A stretch of DNA of 64,000 bases from Sclerodactyla briareus (GCA_026419785.1 JAODTK010002510.1:124001-188000), one strand, 5' to 3'. Shown: positions 13,701 through 28,700, numbered from the stretch's first letter. Notes: generated from the sequence alone by a model not told the origin. Made by a program: numbers and translations.

Positions 13701-16700
13701 CTTAGCCATTGTTGCTATGCGAGTCCGTTACGCTCTCAAAAATACGGATTCACATGAGCTGAGACAGGACCAGTGTCTGAATATTCATATTCAGCTTGCG
13801 AAGCTCAAATCTATGGTTCCACACAGGCGAACGCAAACTCAATGACAGCAGACCAATACTGAATAGGCCAAATGAGCACATGTACCGATCGCGTATCACC
13901 ACCGCAACTTATTCCTATCTAATATGCATGGCTGCTGTATTTTTTATGGATTTTCCCGCCTAACTTCTACATTCAATCCTAGAGACCGCATAACGCCAAA
14001 TTTATGCTAAAATAATTTTAAGAATGGTAATGAACCTCTAACATGATGGTAAGAAGACGCACAAGTATCAATAAGCACCCAAGAATAAGGATGTTAAATT
14101 CCTTAATGAGAAAATATTTCATGGAATGAATGTGACGTGATTGCGGCATCATACTCTCATTGGTTTTGTCTCTTTTTTGCTCGGTACAGTTTTTGCCTTC
14201 TTTGTGTTCGATCGCTTTTATTTAGATATTTTTTTGCTTCTACGCCACTTGTTCCTATCTCTTCAACAATTGCTGCTAATAATCACGTCCATAGTTCACT
14301 CGCAGGAATCCGCCATTACTCTTGTCTTGCCGCATACGACCCCTCATCGTGGAGTTTTTGCCCTACAGTTTAAGGTATTCCTCTTATAACCACGTTCAGT
14401 TCTATCTTGTTCGTACAAATGGACATAATTATTGTCTCCAAAACAGGGTTTTGGAAGTTGATAGGTGCGGGAGAGCATAGGGATTGAATTTGAACATGAC
14501 AGTGTTCAATCATAGATGCCTTGTTTTTCGGTGGCTGTCCACCTAGTGCACATCAGTCTCGACACAATCCTCGGGAGGTTCTGCAATACTCCCACCCCAC
14601 TTCCTCTTTTTAGTAGTCAGTCCTATCAGCCTCGATGGAATCCGAATGAGAATCACTGAACCATTTTAACTAATGGGACCTCCGTACAAACAGCAGTAAT
14701 TAGGTACAAAATCCGCGGATCAACATCACTAATCGGTTTTGCCAATAATCTGAGAAAAAAAAATTGTCTCCTCATTCTGTCTTGCCATACAAGCATGAAC
14801 GTTCCCCCAACCAAAATAAAATGTGGGAAGTGTCAGTTGGTCCGAATTAGCCCTATATTCCTTCAAAGCTCAACGAGGCTCAATGGTCACAGCAAGTGCA
14901 CTCATCTACCAATAATAAACGTAACTGAATTAAAGGACCTACAGATAGATATATTTTTCATTCTCCACATATAAGCTTGCTGATCGAGCCAAGTTTTCTT
15001 CCCATACATGTGAGCAGTACGCCATAAGGAACTTTATAAGGCCTATTTGATATCAAATTGGCCGTCACTTGGTTCACTCATAAACACACGTCGAAATTTT
15101 ATACGCTTTGTGATCAAGTGATTGATCAAAACCACTGTTACTAACGGAGAATCATATCTATCCAAAATCAAGAGACCCTGAAAAAAAATGTCTGCCCTCA
15201 AACACTTTAGGAACTACACCAGTTTCACCACAAAAACCGAGTGAGTTATGATTGCCATTTTCCATCAATCCCTTCTCGTATGTTAAAAGTCGTGATTGTT
15301 GGGCAATTGTTGTATTCACCATTTTTTTTCATTGTCTATGAAAATTATTTGCTAACGGCATTAACACTCTCTGGGGATTTGAATATCGTTAAAACCGTGT
15401 AGTTTTGTTTAGAGACAAACACCGCCTAATTGGTCACTATTGTGGGTGTTTGGGGCGGAATGAGCATGATTTATTCGCATTTTCAAACAGTTTATCGGCT
15501 TGAACGGGAATCTGAATTGGGACCTAATTCGGTCTACCTAATCACAATTCAGCCCTTTGGTACTAAGAGTGTGCGGCATTGCTTTGCCTAAACTGTAATT
15601 TTGAGTTTACACAGTTTTTGCTGTTTTTTGTGTTTTCTTTCAATAGAGGAATATTCATGAACTAATTCTCATCTTAATGAGAGAGCCGTACAAGGCTGCT
15701 AAATTATATTTCTTTCGAGTATACTAATTCATCTGCAACACGACATACGTTATAATAATTAGACAAAGTACGAAGCGCGCTGCCATAACATGTTCAGTTG
15801 AGCGGTGAAACAACTCAACAGGGAGCTTACTCAGAAAGGTAGGTTTTTAACCTTCTCTTAAATTTAACAAAGAAGACGATTCTCTGATTTTCCGGAATAG
15901 AATTTCACAGCATCTGTTTGAAATGAACAAAATGTTTTTAGTCTCATAATCAGTTGCAATTGTCCGGTCACAATCGCGGCACTAAAACACTGGAAAATTG
16001 CACTGTTTATTACGCTACTCACCAGCATTTTGTACAATTACTACGATCAATGATTAAATGAACAAAAACAGGAAATACCTAATTACCTCGCAAGTTATCA
16101 GGAGGGTACTCGAAGTAATTATCGGCAGATCTAATCCGATGATGACCACACAGACATATGCGAGAATAAAGCCGGAGACGATGACGTTGTTGAGATTAGG
16201 CGGACATTTTTGATGATTCTGGCGGAGACCGACATTGGTTGCAGAAGAAACGTTTTCCATCACCAGTAACAGTAGTGCCCGTGACAGGATATATAATTGT
16301 AAAATCGGAAAGGAATATATTAGAGGTTAAAGAAGAGAGCTTAGAAAAAATAATATTCTGACAATACTGAGCAATGGACTTGTCCGATATAATCTACATA
16401 TGAATCAAACGGCACAACAGTCTATCACCAGTAACAGTAGTGCCCGTGACAGGATATATAATTGTAAAATCGGAAAGGAATATATTAGAGGTTAAAGAAG
16501 AGAGCTTAGAAAAAATAATATTCTGACAATACTGAGCAATGGACTTGTCCGATATAAGTTAACCTGCATGTGAATCAAACGGCAACCCCAGCTCGACGGA
16601 TAGAAGTCTAGCAATATATCTATCTGGACCTAAATGTTACCGTCACGGTTGCCATTTTGTAATCGGAAGGCAGCCAGTGAATAAATGATTAAATGAAGTA

Positions 16701-19700
16701 CATGGATGAGTGTATGAGTGAGGTGGGGTGAGTTGACGAGCTGATGAGTAATCCTCAACAGGACATAATATGGAACTTCACTCAGCCCATCAGCTGGAGC
16801 AATTCCTTCTCCTCTAGTGCATCTCAGAGCCCATGGGTGTGTTTATTATTTTAGATTTTGATTCATGCTCCATTTTTCATGCCTTTGGCTTTACTAGCAG
16901 CAGGCGCAGTTGTACGCGTGAGAGAGGAGAGCAGGTCCAACCACAAATGTGAGAATATCTCGTTTAAGATGGAAAAAGCAGTTCCGGTGATCTGAGCGTC
17001 TAATTTGCTTGGACGCTACGCGGCGGCCGATGGTCATGATCCGGTTATAGCAACGTCAATAGTTATCTTGTCGAGTTGTGGGGGCGCTACCTGATACTAC
17101 TCCGACTCCGATGTCCATGTGTTTAGGAACTCGCTAAGACTGGTAACCAGTGCCTTAGATGACGAGCGTTTTCACTCATACTGTTAAGGTCTTTAAACTA
17201 TCGGCCGAAACAGTGGACGAAGATAACGTGGAGAAATCACGCGCAAGCCACTGCCGCATGACGACCACCTCACACAAAGCCATAATAGGGACTACCATTT
17301 AATGCCGCATACTTTCGTTGCTCCAGGAAAATAATCTAGTGTCACAGTGAAGAATCTGGAAACATTTCCGGCGAGTATCGCCCACACTAGTGCGACCTGA
17401 GAGACAGCGTTGCGGGATCTTCGATGCCCGAACATTTTGCCCTTTAGTGAACATTCCCTTCATTGGTCACTTTTCTTGCCCCTCTCCATCTGATAATAGG
17501 AATTGTCCAGTGGCAACACTGCTGAGAAATAGTACGTAGGCTACAGAGACGCTACAACTACAGTAACTCGAGCAGAAGAAAAGCCAAAATATACGTCAGC
17601 CTGGCCTGTGGCCCAATAACTGCTAGATAATTCGTACATTTCCTGATTTCCTGGTTTTCGCGAATTGTGCGATAGGATATTTTAGTAAATTTGAGGCAGT
17701 ATGAAACTGTTTTTCACTCGCTGTCTTTGGTTGTGGATATGATATGTCTATGGTATTGTCGCACCAAGGAATTGTTGCTATAGTCAGAATATGCAAGCTA
17801 AGGCTCCAGATTCTGTGGTGTGCCTTTCTCGTAGTTAATGCATTTTTCTATTAGCTAGGACTGGACTAGGCTTGTGTGGTTGTTTTTTTTTTCTTGAATA
17901 AATTAGTATGCCTTCGAAACTCTTCCCTAGTCCTCGAGCACAGACGACACTAGTCCATACTCAGTGGATAAAACAATGCAACCCAGCAATTTAAATGGTT
18001 AGGTAAATTCACTTTCCAACTATGGTATGGTATGGTGGCACTTGTGTATATAGTCAAATTGCCATGTTCTTCTCTCAATTTTTTTGAAAGGTGCTTTTAT
18101 GATCTAATGGTTATTGATAACACGTCAAAGGAAAGGAACTAACAATAATAAATTTATCCCAAGTGGATTTTGTTTCACTTTTGAAACAGATCAATAATCC
18201 TCCACCACCAAGGGATGATGAAGGGGATCTCCTTCGAGCGGACAGCATTGGAGACACGGTCTTCAGCAAGCAGTGGGTCTTCAGCACTCTGATGAAGCTG
18301 CTTAAGGTGCTGTAGTTACAACACATCAGCTACAACACCATTCATGGTTCGCGTAGTTTTGAAACTGCATAGAGATTAGATGTTATGGTGTCAAAGGTCA
18401 TGGGGAACCTAGTCATAAAGGTTGCATGAAAATTGTGCAGAACAATATTGGGTAGTTACCTGATGAGAATTACACAGCACAAAACTTTACAGAGTTCCAC
18501 CCATACTTATGAACACTAGCATTGTGAAATATGGGATAAATTGGTTTCGTTTCCAAAGAGTGGTGACAGTTTAAAAATAGGCCGTAATAATGGCACTATG
18601 GTGAGAATCTGTCCATAGTCTCCAGGGTTTAGTGACAGGCGGGCACACTTAAAACTATGCATTGGCTTTTTCTTTCTTTCCTAGACTCCAGTGAAGTATG
18701 TCGCCATGCCTATGATGAGGGCCGTATTGGGCGTATCTATCGGTGGGATGCTCGCTCTCCTTTTTAAGTCATTCCATTCATTTCAATTTATTTTTCATTC
18801 CAGAACAAACTGTAATGTATCAGAGATAGCATATATCGCCTAAATGATATAAGTACTGGAAATGAATGGAGACTGGAAAAAAGAGCTCATGCTCGATATA
18901 TGTCATCGCCATGATGTTGTTTTGTTGAAAAATGATGTTCCCTATTACCCTATTTTTTTTCTGCAGGCAGTTGAGAATGAAGGTGAAGGTGAGGACAAGG
19001 AGAGTAAGGAGGAATTCAGGAGATGTGGTATGAAGTAGACAAAGACCTGGAGAACGACCTGTGTAAACTATGGGACATGACTGCTAAGGAGGTTAGATCC
19101 AGTATGGAATACCAGCAATGTTACCACCAGGAAATTTAATCTCAGGGGAAATTCCCTCCTAGAGTATCCTCACGAGAGGGATTTTAAAAATCCCTCTCTT
19201 TTTTTCTAGAGGTTTTCTAGATGGTTGCCGAGCAGAGGATCAAACCTATTCAAGACCCAGCAAGGATGCATACCTGGATACTGCACCTATTGTCAGCTGT
19301 GAATCCTTCACCAGGTACACGGAATAAGCAATGCCTTTTTGGCGGACCTAATGTTTAAAGTCTTTGGTATGACCCGACCGGGATTCGGACCCCAGTCTAC
19401 CGGGTGGAAGGCCGACGCTCTACAAACTAAGCCAACCACTCTGTTATCCTCTGTGGGATATCCTAGGAGGGAGATTGCCCATCATGTCGATTTTGTGCTG
19501 AGATGCTGAAAAACAATCCATCACTGGGTGAAAATTTCCCTTCTCTGAATATCTTGCGGGTAGGATTTCCCTGAAAAAAATGAGAATCTGACTATTCCCC
19601 ATCTCCTCCTAATCCCCTACTAATCTGAGTAAGGAAAAAAAGGTGAAAAGAGGGCAAAACCCCTCATCTGGAATTTTGTAGGTTTCAGCATGTTGCCTTG

Positions 19701-22700
19701 TCAAGTTGTTCTTTTTGAGGATTTTTGGATGATGTAATCATTAAAAAACAGTAATCATCAAAAGTGGTCATTTTGACACATTGCCTTCATTTTGGGTTCA
19801 GGTGTTCAGACTAGAACTCCATAGTATGCACTGGCTTGTGATACATTATAGAGGCTGCTAAAAAAATTAGACCAGTTCCATCACAGGGTAGATTATTGAA
19901 TATTCATAGATGGATCATCCAACTTTTCTTCTAATGGTCAGGAATTGCAGGCACAGAAATGTAATGATGTGCCTGTTTCACTGGCAGCAAAAAGCTGCAC
20001 ATACCCATCAATTTTCAACGCATGCCTAAACACGAAAAATGTATTGTATTCAATTTTTTATTTCACTTCAGATATTGAACCATGACAGACTTTGAGCAAA
20101 CATGTCTATTTTTTTTCAGGAGATCTGCATGGGGATCCTCAGTAATTTTTCATGATGTTGCCTACAGAAAACTAGCGGTGCTCTCACAATAAGTCTTGTT
20201 TTAAATGTTCTCCCACAGACTCGGTTGTCTCAACTTATTGATCATATACAACTAAGAGATCCTGTCTAGTATGCCTCTGCTGAAAGCAAGCCTTTGCTCT
20301 GAGTAAAAATTGAGTCATTTATTCCCCGAGTATACACTGTCTCTGATCAGCTAATACATGTACAATTTAATAGGGATACGCAGTGGTTGTCACACAGGTG
20401 TATGGACCATGTTCTAGCCTTATTCCCGCGATAGCCCGGAACAAATTGTTGCCTACAGGTCTACTCAATAGCTTCTACTATGTACGTGTCAACAGTTCAT
20501 GCGTCTCTCAGCTGGCGACTGATTGAAGCTTTTACTTTCCTGTTCATTTGATGCCTCACTGTCATGAGGGCCATGAAGTCCCGGCACAATTTAAACTAAT
20601 GATGAAAGGGACACACTGAGCACAAAATTGAGCAGGGATGTGAGGAAAATATTGAGCGTATGAGGAATGTTGTAATGCATGCTGTAACCATCCCTCCACT
20701 GCTGGGTTTATGTTATTGTATCTTGTTCACGGACGGTGTGTCTGTCTTATCTGCTAGGATGATCCAGGTACACGATGGATGCGTTCCCCACAGACAGCAA
20801 GACGGCTGGTAAAATCAAACCCGACCGCCAGCTGTAGAAATACTACCGGAATCAAAGTAAATGGCTGCCACAACCTCTTCGCGCGGTGTTTAACGTTGAA
20901 TTTCAGGAATAAGATGGCCAGGGCAATCCCGAGGAAGCATAGGCAGCAGGCTAGGGCAAAGAGTATCACTGGCGTGGACTGCAGAAGAGAAATAGTCTTG
21001 GTAACATCCGAGTCGAAGGGAGGAACGCCATCTATTGTCGGTAAGTAAACCATGGTAGGTAGGTAGGCAGGTTAATCTAAACGACACATTAACACATGCG
21101 TGATATATAGTATTTCTAATACGATACAGTTCAACAGTATTTCATCCATCACCTCTCGGTGGCCTCTTGAAACAGGCGAGAGGTGATAACCTAGACCTAT
21201 GAACGTTTCACTGGTTACAGTTGATAAGGTGCTGATACTATGCTGTCAAATGTTATAGGGAAGAATGGCGTTTGCACAAACAGTGTACGGAGTTTTGAAA
21301 CTCTTCTGACAAAAATCACATATCTTACTTGCGCAAAACCCTACAGGTGCCTCTCCTCCATACTCACTTCACAATTAATCCAATAAAACATGGGATGATT
21401 GGTGTTGCACACGTTACAAATGGGCTGCAGTGGCAGATCTATAGGGTGAATCTCGTGTATACCCCCGAATTGTTTAGTCATGATCATGCGCACTTACCAT
21501 CGTGAGAAAGCTTATTCTACAACTTCTAGTCTACAGTCAGTGGATACAAACAATGAGAGACGTACTTCGCATTCCGGCCAATTACTATGAGATGACTGGC
21601 TTCTGAAATTCCACCCAGAGAAATGTAATGTTCGTGTTATTATCAAGTTATCAACAAGTATGGACTCAAGGAGAAAGACATTGGTGTGATTATTGATCGG
21701 GACTTGAGCTTCGAAGAACATGTTAATGAGAAGATCAACAAGGCAACAAGCATTATGGGATTAATTCGCCGTTCGTTTACCTTCTTGAACCAGAAAACAT
21801 TTCTCATCTTGTTTGAAGCTCTTGTCAGACCACATCTTGAATATTGTAACGCTATTTGGTACCCATATAAATTGAAACTCATAACAGCCATAGAAAACGT
21901 GCAGAGAAGAGCAACAAGCAAATTCCTGGCATGGAAGATAAAAGTTAGGAGAACGACTCCAAGTTCTGAAGTTGCTCACCCTAGCTTATCGGCGTTTGAG
22001 GGGTGACATGATCGAAGTCTACAAGCTATTCACTGGAATTTATGATGCAGCATTACCGCCTCTTATACATGTTTATAACTCTAGACTAGGGCCATAGCAA
22101 GAAACTGTTCGTAGATAGAGTGAATAGGAGTGTACGTCAGAATTCTTCACAATTAGAGTTACTCGTGCTTGGAATAGCCTACCGGAGAGTGTAATCTATT
22201 CTACCAGTCTCCAGATATTCGAAAGGAGATTGGACAACTACTGGAAGGATCAGGATATTTTATATAATTTTAAAGCCAACCTGAACCTTACTAACGAAGA
22301 CTACAACGTGAACTTAGTATAGTGGCTGACAGCCAGTGCTCAGTAGAAGACCTGTAAGAACCTGTAAGTATGACCACGCCTCTTCGAGAGGTGTGAAGCA
22401 AGGGGAAGCATGCGCAAAAAGGTGTGTACATTATAATAACAACAGGTCTCAGCTTTTCACCAGAAGATTGCTCTGCAGAGGAACTTAGGCCTAAACTTCA
22501 GAAGGGTGTCCACACTTAACTAGGCGGAGTATGACGTTGCATGCTTGCTGAATGACTGACGGTACGCTACCACCGAGGTAGACGTGGATACTTGCTTGTT
22601 TGCGTATTGTTATACATTACCACTGCGATGCCAAATCTGGTCTCTAGCAATGAACCACTCATCTTGTCCCCAGGGTAGTAAGATCCGATCACAACTTCAT

Positions 22701-25700
22701 CGCCATCTGTAAAGTACAAGCATCTAGTCTAATGAGCAAGCTTTTGTATAGTTGAAGTCGAAGTGTAGTCTTCTATAAAACTCTCTCGCGACCAATATTG
22801 AATGATTTATCATGCACCTTCTCATTTACCCGCATTGGCGGAAACAAGATAGAATAGGTTTTACAGGCACTTGCATGAACAAACACGGCCCGTAATCGTC
22901 ACGTTCTCTAAAAGTCGGGCTATTTTTTGTGAGTATACGGAACATACGAGTTATCTGATTATAAGTAACTCTGAATTGTGTCGTGACGTAACTAGTAAGA
23001 CGGGATAAGGGACTGTTTGGCACATTGATTCTCGATTGCTTCCGAATAATCATGAATGGTCCAGAATAGTCCCGGATAATCCCAGACAGCAATAAACAAC
23101 TCAAACTAAGGGCCACATCTCGAGCATGTCCACGGATTTTAGTCTTTCTCAATGCTCTTGTGCTTGCTACGGAATAGTCCCGAACCGCCCTGTGTGAATT
23201 TGTTCGTTCAGCATTATCCTGGATCGTCCAAAATCATAATCATTTTGCTTCTGCCTCGTACTCGTTGAAACCCCTATCGGGTATCACAAAGAGAATGGCA
23301 GAGCGCAGCGCAGCGGTGCTAGCAACAATGCATTGGCGAACTTGCCAATTTAATAGCTCAAGATTGGAGCTCTATTTAATGACAAGAGGAGAATAATTCC
23401 AATCTGAAATATAGATGACTATATTGGGAAGCTTGATAATTGTCCCAAATTTGCATGTAACGACTACGTCTCTCATGTCTCAAATGGAGGTTATTTTCTA
23501 GTAGAAATGCAACCAAGACGTTGATAATTCGATAAGAGCGAACTAGTCTAGCATTTTTTCTCCCTTCAGACAAAAGATCCCATCCAAGGTTGTGAAGGAT
23601 TTCTGTAACGATGGATCTCCGCGAAAGTCACGATTCACAAACAGCGCTGCCCTCCTTTGAATTTTTTCAAGTTCGTCTTGTTCGGAAACCTCATATTCGA
23701 GGTTGGTGCGACACAAGGAAACAAGGCCAATATCCGTAGTTTGGGAGTACAAGAACGCAATGTGCTATTGGAAGAGACAATATCTCTTGTTCTCTCTTGT
23801 TTTCTCTTGTTCTCTCTTGTTCCTCGTAAGTATATGATTCCCCCTCCCGGTTCCTTGCTCATTCTTATGAGGGAGAAGATTCTTAGGTTTAACCCACGTA
23901 CCTCTGTTCTGTTCGATGTTTATCCTGCCAATCCGGTCGCTGTTTTCCGTGAACGCCACTCGACCCTGTAACATAAACAGACATCACGTGTACGCCACAA
24001 CAGCAGGAGGACACGGTAGGGGGGGGAGTGGAGGTGTGACCCTTTCTTTTACCTCGTACTAACTAGTATGTTCCAAATAGTGTCTCCATGTTCAACCGTA
24101 CCAAGTCGCCCCTTATAAGTATTCTATTTTACGCTGAACAGAATGTATACCTATTAATTCTGAAGCTACAAACGTTTGGGTGGCTAAACAAATACGTAAG
24201 AGTTACCATGTCAGCGAAACGGCTAAATTGGGGACGAGTCACCATCGCATACCCATACACATTCTATGCGCTTGCGCTGTACTGCACTCTAAGAATATTG
24301 TTTGGGGATTTACCACTTCCTCTGAACACTAATTTACTATCACTTCTGTGAGTCGTTGACATACTGAACATGGTGTCTCATTCTTAAACACATACTATTC
24401 AACTGCTGAACATGCGTAACACGTTTCGAAAGTAATAGTTTCTTTTCCGAGAGTGTATATCTCTGCACCTTCCTCTCCCGCCTCATGCCCGTAGTAATGA
24501 AGCATAGTCGTAGTTTAGCAGGTGGGGGGGGGGGAGGGGGGGGGACCTCAGAGAGACTTCCTAATCTTTCCCATTTTGTCACATGACTGAAATAGTCCTT
24601 AGGAAGACAAGAGTGGTTACCGAAGACCCAAAGAAGGAAACGTTCCGTATCTCTTCTCTGAAGATATCCGTCATTGAATCGTCGTTGTAAGTGAAATCCG
24701 ACAGGTTTCTTGGCGAGATGCGGTCGATGGAAGCATTCAGTCCCAGAGCCAGTGCCCAGACTATGTCGTAGCTCAGAGCTGTCACATCCTGAGAGTCAAC
24801 GTCAATCGTATGTTGGAGAATAGTAGAGGCGATCGCTCTAAACTCACTCGGGGTCTATGAACCAGATAAAATAACGGAAACGTATTTAGATCAAGTTTAT
24901 TGACGCATTTATCGGGACAGTAAAAACCTATACTTGAACTTTTTCAGGATCTTCCTGGGAGAGGAACGTATCCTCATGTCTGCAATTATACTGATCTTCT
25001 ATATAGGTTTGGTAGTTGTAGCCATTCCGGCTCCAGTATAAATTGAGACTGAAGGAAGTTCAATTGGAAAGAATACCACAATGGGGAGGAATAGGATCTA
25101 GATTCTCTATCCTTGAATCTCATATGGGAGACCCTCTGATGAGACAGATGGCTGAAGGAATCTGAGGAGTATAAATCCAACCATTACTGTAAAGGAAGAG
25201 TGGTCCACTGGAAGAATAATGGGGGGCAACACAAAGCCTAGCTTGTTCTCTATTGGATGCCACATTGAGGCTCATCTCCCATTCATTCTAACAACTCGTT
25301 TAGTTTTTGTTGTTGTTTGTTTCTCTTACATGTGTGTACTTCACAGGTTCTGTTGTTATGATATTCAGTTAGTTGTATTCTGAAGATGGTCGAAAACAGA
25401 CCGAAAATTTGATTCACTATTTGGAGGAAAAAGTTGGTAAATCCATACTTTATTCTTTCTACTACAATTTATACTAAGAGTCGAAATAGCTACAACTACC
25501 AAACCTATATCTGAAAGGACTATATTCTTTGGAATCCCAACTTTGATACTAAACTTTGTTTCCCCGTTATTATTCTCCATATTTCTCGTACATCACCATA
25601 TCTGTTGGGCATGGCGCTCATATGACGCTTCTGTGCAACACTCACTCACTCACTCACTCACTCATGGAGCACATGCCTGCTAGGCACCTACAATCCCCGC

Positions 25701-28700
25701 CAAAATTGTTGGCACAAATCTTCCCGTAATACCGTATTTGGAGCTGGGACAGTCAATTTATTTATTTAATTTAATAATTGTAACAGACCCCTTCCGGACC
25801 CCTCCCCTCCCGTTTCAATGTTGGGGGAATGCTCTCAGGATAGAATGACACTAACGACATTCAACAATGAATCGCGGGCGCGGGGGGTTTGGCAGTACGT
25901 GCAGTTTTGTTCCAACTACTTTTGGCGGCAATTGTAGCCACATCCGCCCATCGCTTCCAATGCCCCGGCCTTCTCCTGGCGAGTGGCCACGCCTGCATGG
26001 ACCTGCCCGCCCCCCCCCCCCCCCCCACAAACTCCATGAGGTACCCTCGAAGCTGCGCCAACCAGGCGTTCCAACGGGCGGCCCCAACCCAAATATGAAG
26101 CATACATCAGTTACGTACTGCATCAGTGTGTCCGCTTCCTAGGGCAGGTTCTAGGATCAGATGTCAACGACGTGACGGCCTAGGAAATCTTGAAATCCTT
26201 CTTAAATTTATCATTTGAAAAGTCGATCGATCTAGAATATACTTGTACACACCATACTGGAGCATTCAGTGCATTTTCTCTGTATTTTGGCTATTTGGAA
26301 TCTTCAAAAAGTTGACGAATTCTATTACGCGTCTGTCACTGTCGTGGACTAGTATATAAGGCAATGTCGTCTGGTGGTAATTGGCAAAAAAGCAACGTCG
26401 TCAGCGCCGCATAGAAAATAACGCTGTCACTCACCCTGCCCCCAATAGTCATCCTCTCCTACCGCCCATTGATGCTGTATGTAGAGAGAAGTAGCCCTCC
26501 ACTGCATCTCATGTCAATGGCGTTACATCCGTACTGCCCTGCTGCGTCGCTCTCCCACCAGGGTACGTGTAATAGCCGACGATGAAGTATCCGTATTAGG
26601 TCCGTACATGCCAAGTTTGAACGCCTGCGGGAATACCATCAAGATAAAACAAGAAATGCAACCCAATTTGGTACTATGGCTAGGGTAGCGGATATCAGAC
26701 ACAATAAGGTCTGTGAGAATCGAATCTGAACTCCTAAAATATTGTGTAACTAGGCACACCTATCCCGGGGCTGCACGATTGTGTAATGTTTTCGGAACGT
26801 ATGCTTTGCAGTAGTGACGTCCAGCTTTTATAGAGTGGAATGCCATGATATTGCGGATGCGGGTGCAGTGAGGAATATAATTAATAATTATGTAACATCT
26901 CATGGACATGCAGTTGCATTATTCATGGGGGATATACATAGAATTCTTTGCGTAGCTGGGATATCGATGTCGCTGCAACTTGGCACGCTTAGTACTCAGT
27001 GTTTGTTCTACTTTATTCCAATGATTTCTTGGGCCGCTGGCTGACGGAAATGTGTTTTTTTTATATTTTTTCTTGTCATTCTGCACATTCGTGTTTACCT
27101 TAGACTAAGATTTCGCAGAAACGGGGGATTGCGTTATGAATGCTAAAATCGCAATCTTGCGGACAGGCATGATCTTCAAAATAGGAGTAACGGTGTGGGG
27201 ACCCGTCCGCGAAATAGGTCAATATTATCCAGACATATGTGGGCGTTGAGTCTCCGTTTGCGTGCATCACTGCATAGGTTCATGTATCGTAAATACACCA
27301 ACAAACAAGTTTTCTTTCAAAATGTTGAGGTTCGAAGATGTGAACAAATCTATTGCAATGTAGGTAAAGAATTGGAAGCGGAATTGAAAGAAAATGCACG
27401 AAATGTTTTGGATTATTCTCTGTATGTTTTCATGGAATGGAATGTTTAAAAAATCATGGACATCTTTGACAGTGATATTTGGGCAACGTAATTAACGTCC
27501 TCCCCAATAGAAATATCCCTGCGCCTACGTCCCGGGTGGCTGTCCAATAATCTCTGTGGGTCTGTGTGTTTCCCCACCTCGCTCACTCCCACCCTTTGCC
27601 GGAGATTCTTTGGTGGTAGTGGATGTGTTTTTCGTTTTGTGTCCTGCCTGCAACGGACTAGCCTCGTGAAGCATTGCATCATTTCGCGTTGAAGGCATTG
27701 TAAATATTGAATAAATTCTAAATAGAGTCGCGTGTGTGAATAGTAATGTTCCGAGCGGTCCATTATGTGTCCAAAATATCCATAGTTTCTCGAGAATTCA
27801 CTCGATGCCTATTCTGGCCGCCTTGTTGAACCCGAAAGCGTCCGCAAAGTACTAGGGAACCGCTTGGTGTTCGATGTTAGAACTCACACGAGCGCGTCTC
27901 CAACCCGGTGCACGACTAGTACGCCGCACGAGCGGACTGAACCCATCTAAACTGAGGCTGTTATCGTTCCGTGTACATTCAAGCGATTCATTGACTTCTT
28001 GCGCTTTTCCTGCTTGAATTTGGAAACTCCCTTGAATCGAGTTCAAATAATAACATTCTATTGGTAAATTGAATAGATTCAAAATGGGTTATGGATTGTA
28101 CGAAAACACGACTCGAAGTTATTATATCGGAGGGGTGGCTGTTCTCTTAATGCTGGTGGGTAACGGCATTCTTGAAAGGAGTGGAAAATTCATTCAAAAT
28201 AATGATAATGTTATTAATAAATCAAAACAGTCAAACTTCGAGCCTCGGGCCTCCACGTCCTTGAGTGATTTGAACAACAAATAAGATATTGCTTCAAGAG
28301 CAGCATGAACCATATTGCCATCTTGCGGATTTTTTTTTCTACGTTTTAACAAACAATTATTCCCGAAAGATTGTATCGAGCAATTGTTCTTCGAGTGCTT
28401 CAGCAATAAGAACAGAGGGCATAATTTGCTATTCGTGGAACCAGATGCTGCGTGATAAGCCTCACTTTCAATATTCAACTATGAATCGGAGACTAGAAAA
28501 AACAATTAAGGAAACCGAATTAGGATTACAGGAATATAAAATGGTAGGCAAATACATATGAGGTCGATATTTTTTAAGTGTAAAATATACTGTGTTCAAT
28601 CACCCACCAGTTTTTATCCATCTGCCGCTATGATTTATAATGCAGCCCATACACGTTGATTTGGTGCTGTACCCTCTTTTAATGTATTTTAGACTTTTTG

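Noticed and set aside
18670-18770. Additional SAAL1 exon after the acceptor TTTCTTTCCTAG
   Set aside because: The translation (TPVKYVAMPMMRAVLG) does not match SAAL1, and exons A and B already join in phase.
20779-21048. Plus-strand 89-codon ORF
   Set aside because: Shadow of the receptor TM1 exon on the opposite strand.
24950-25050. Minus-strand NGYNYQTYIED...NC as the missing receptor exon
   Set aside because: The same nucleotide sequence recurs in inverted orientation near 25,490, so it belongs to a repeat, and no convincing splice sites bound it.
25379-25410. Confirmed hammerhead ribozyme
   Set aside because: Only the core and stem II are visible; without stems I and III and a cleavage site it stays a weak candidate.
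27195-27300. Minus-strand reading with TYVWIILTYFADGS, resembling the YVW..GWY segment of GABA-B receptors
   Set aside because: The exon at 26,559-26,624 fits that position better, with a strong acceptor and the FKLGMYG motif. Here there is no good donor and the phase is wrong, so the resemblance is probably chance.
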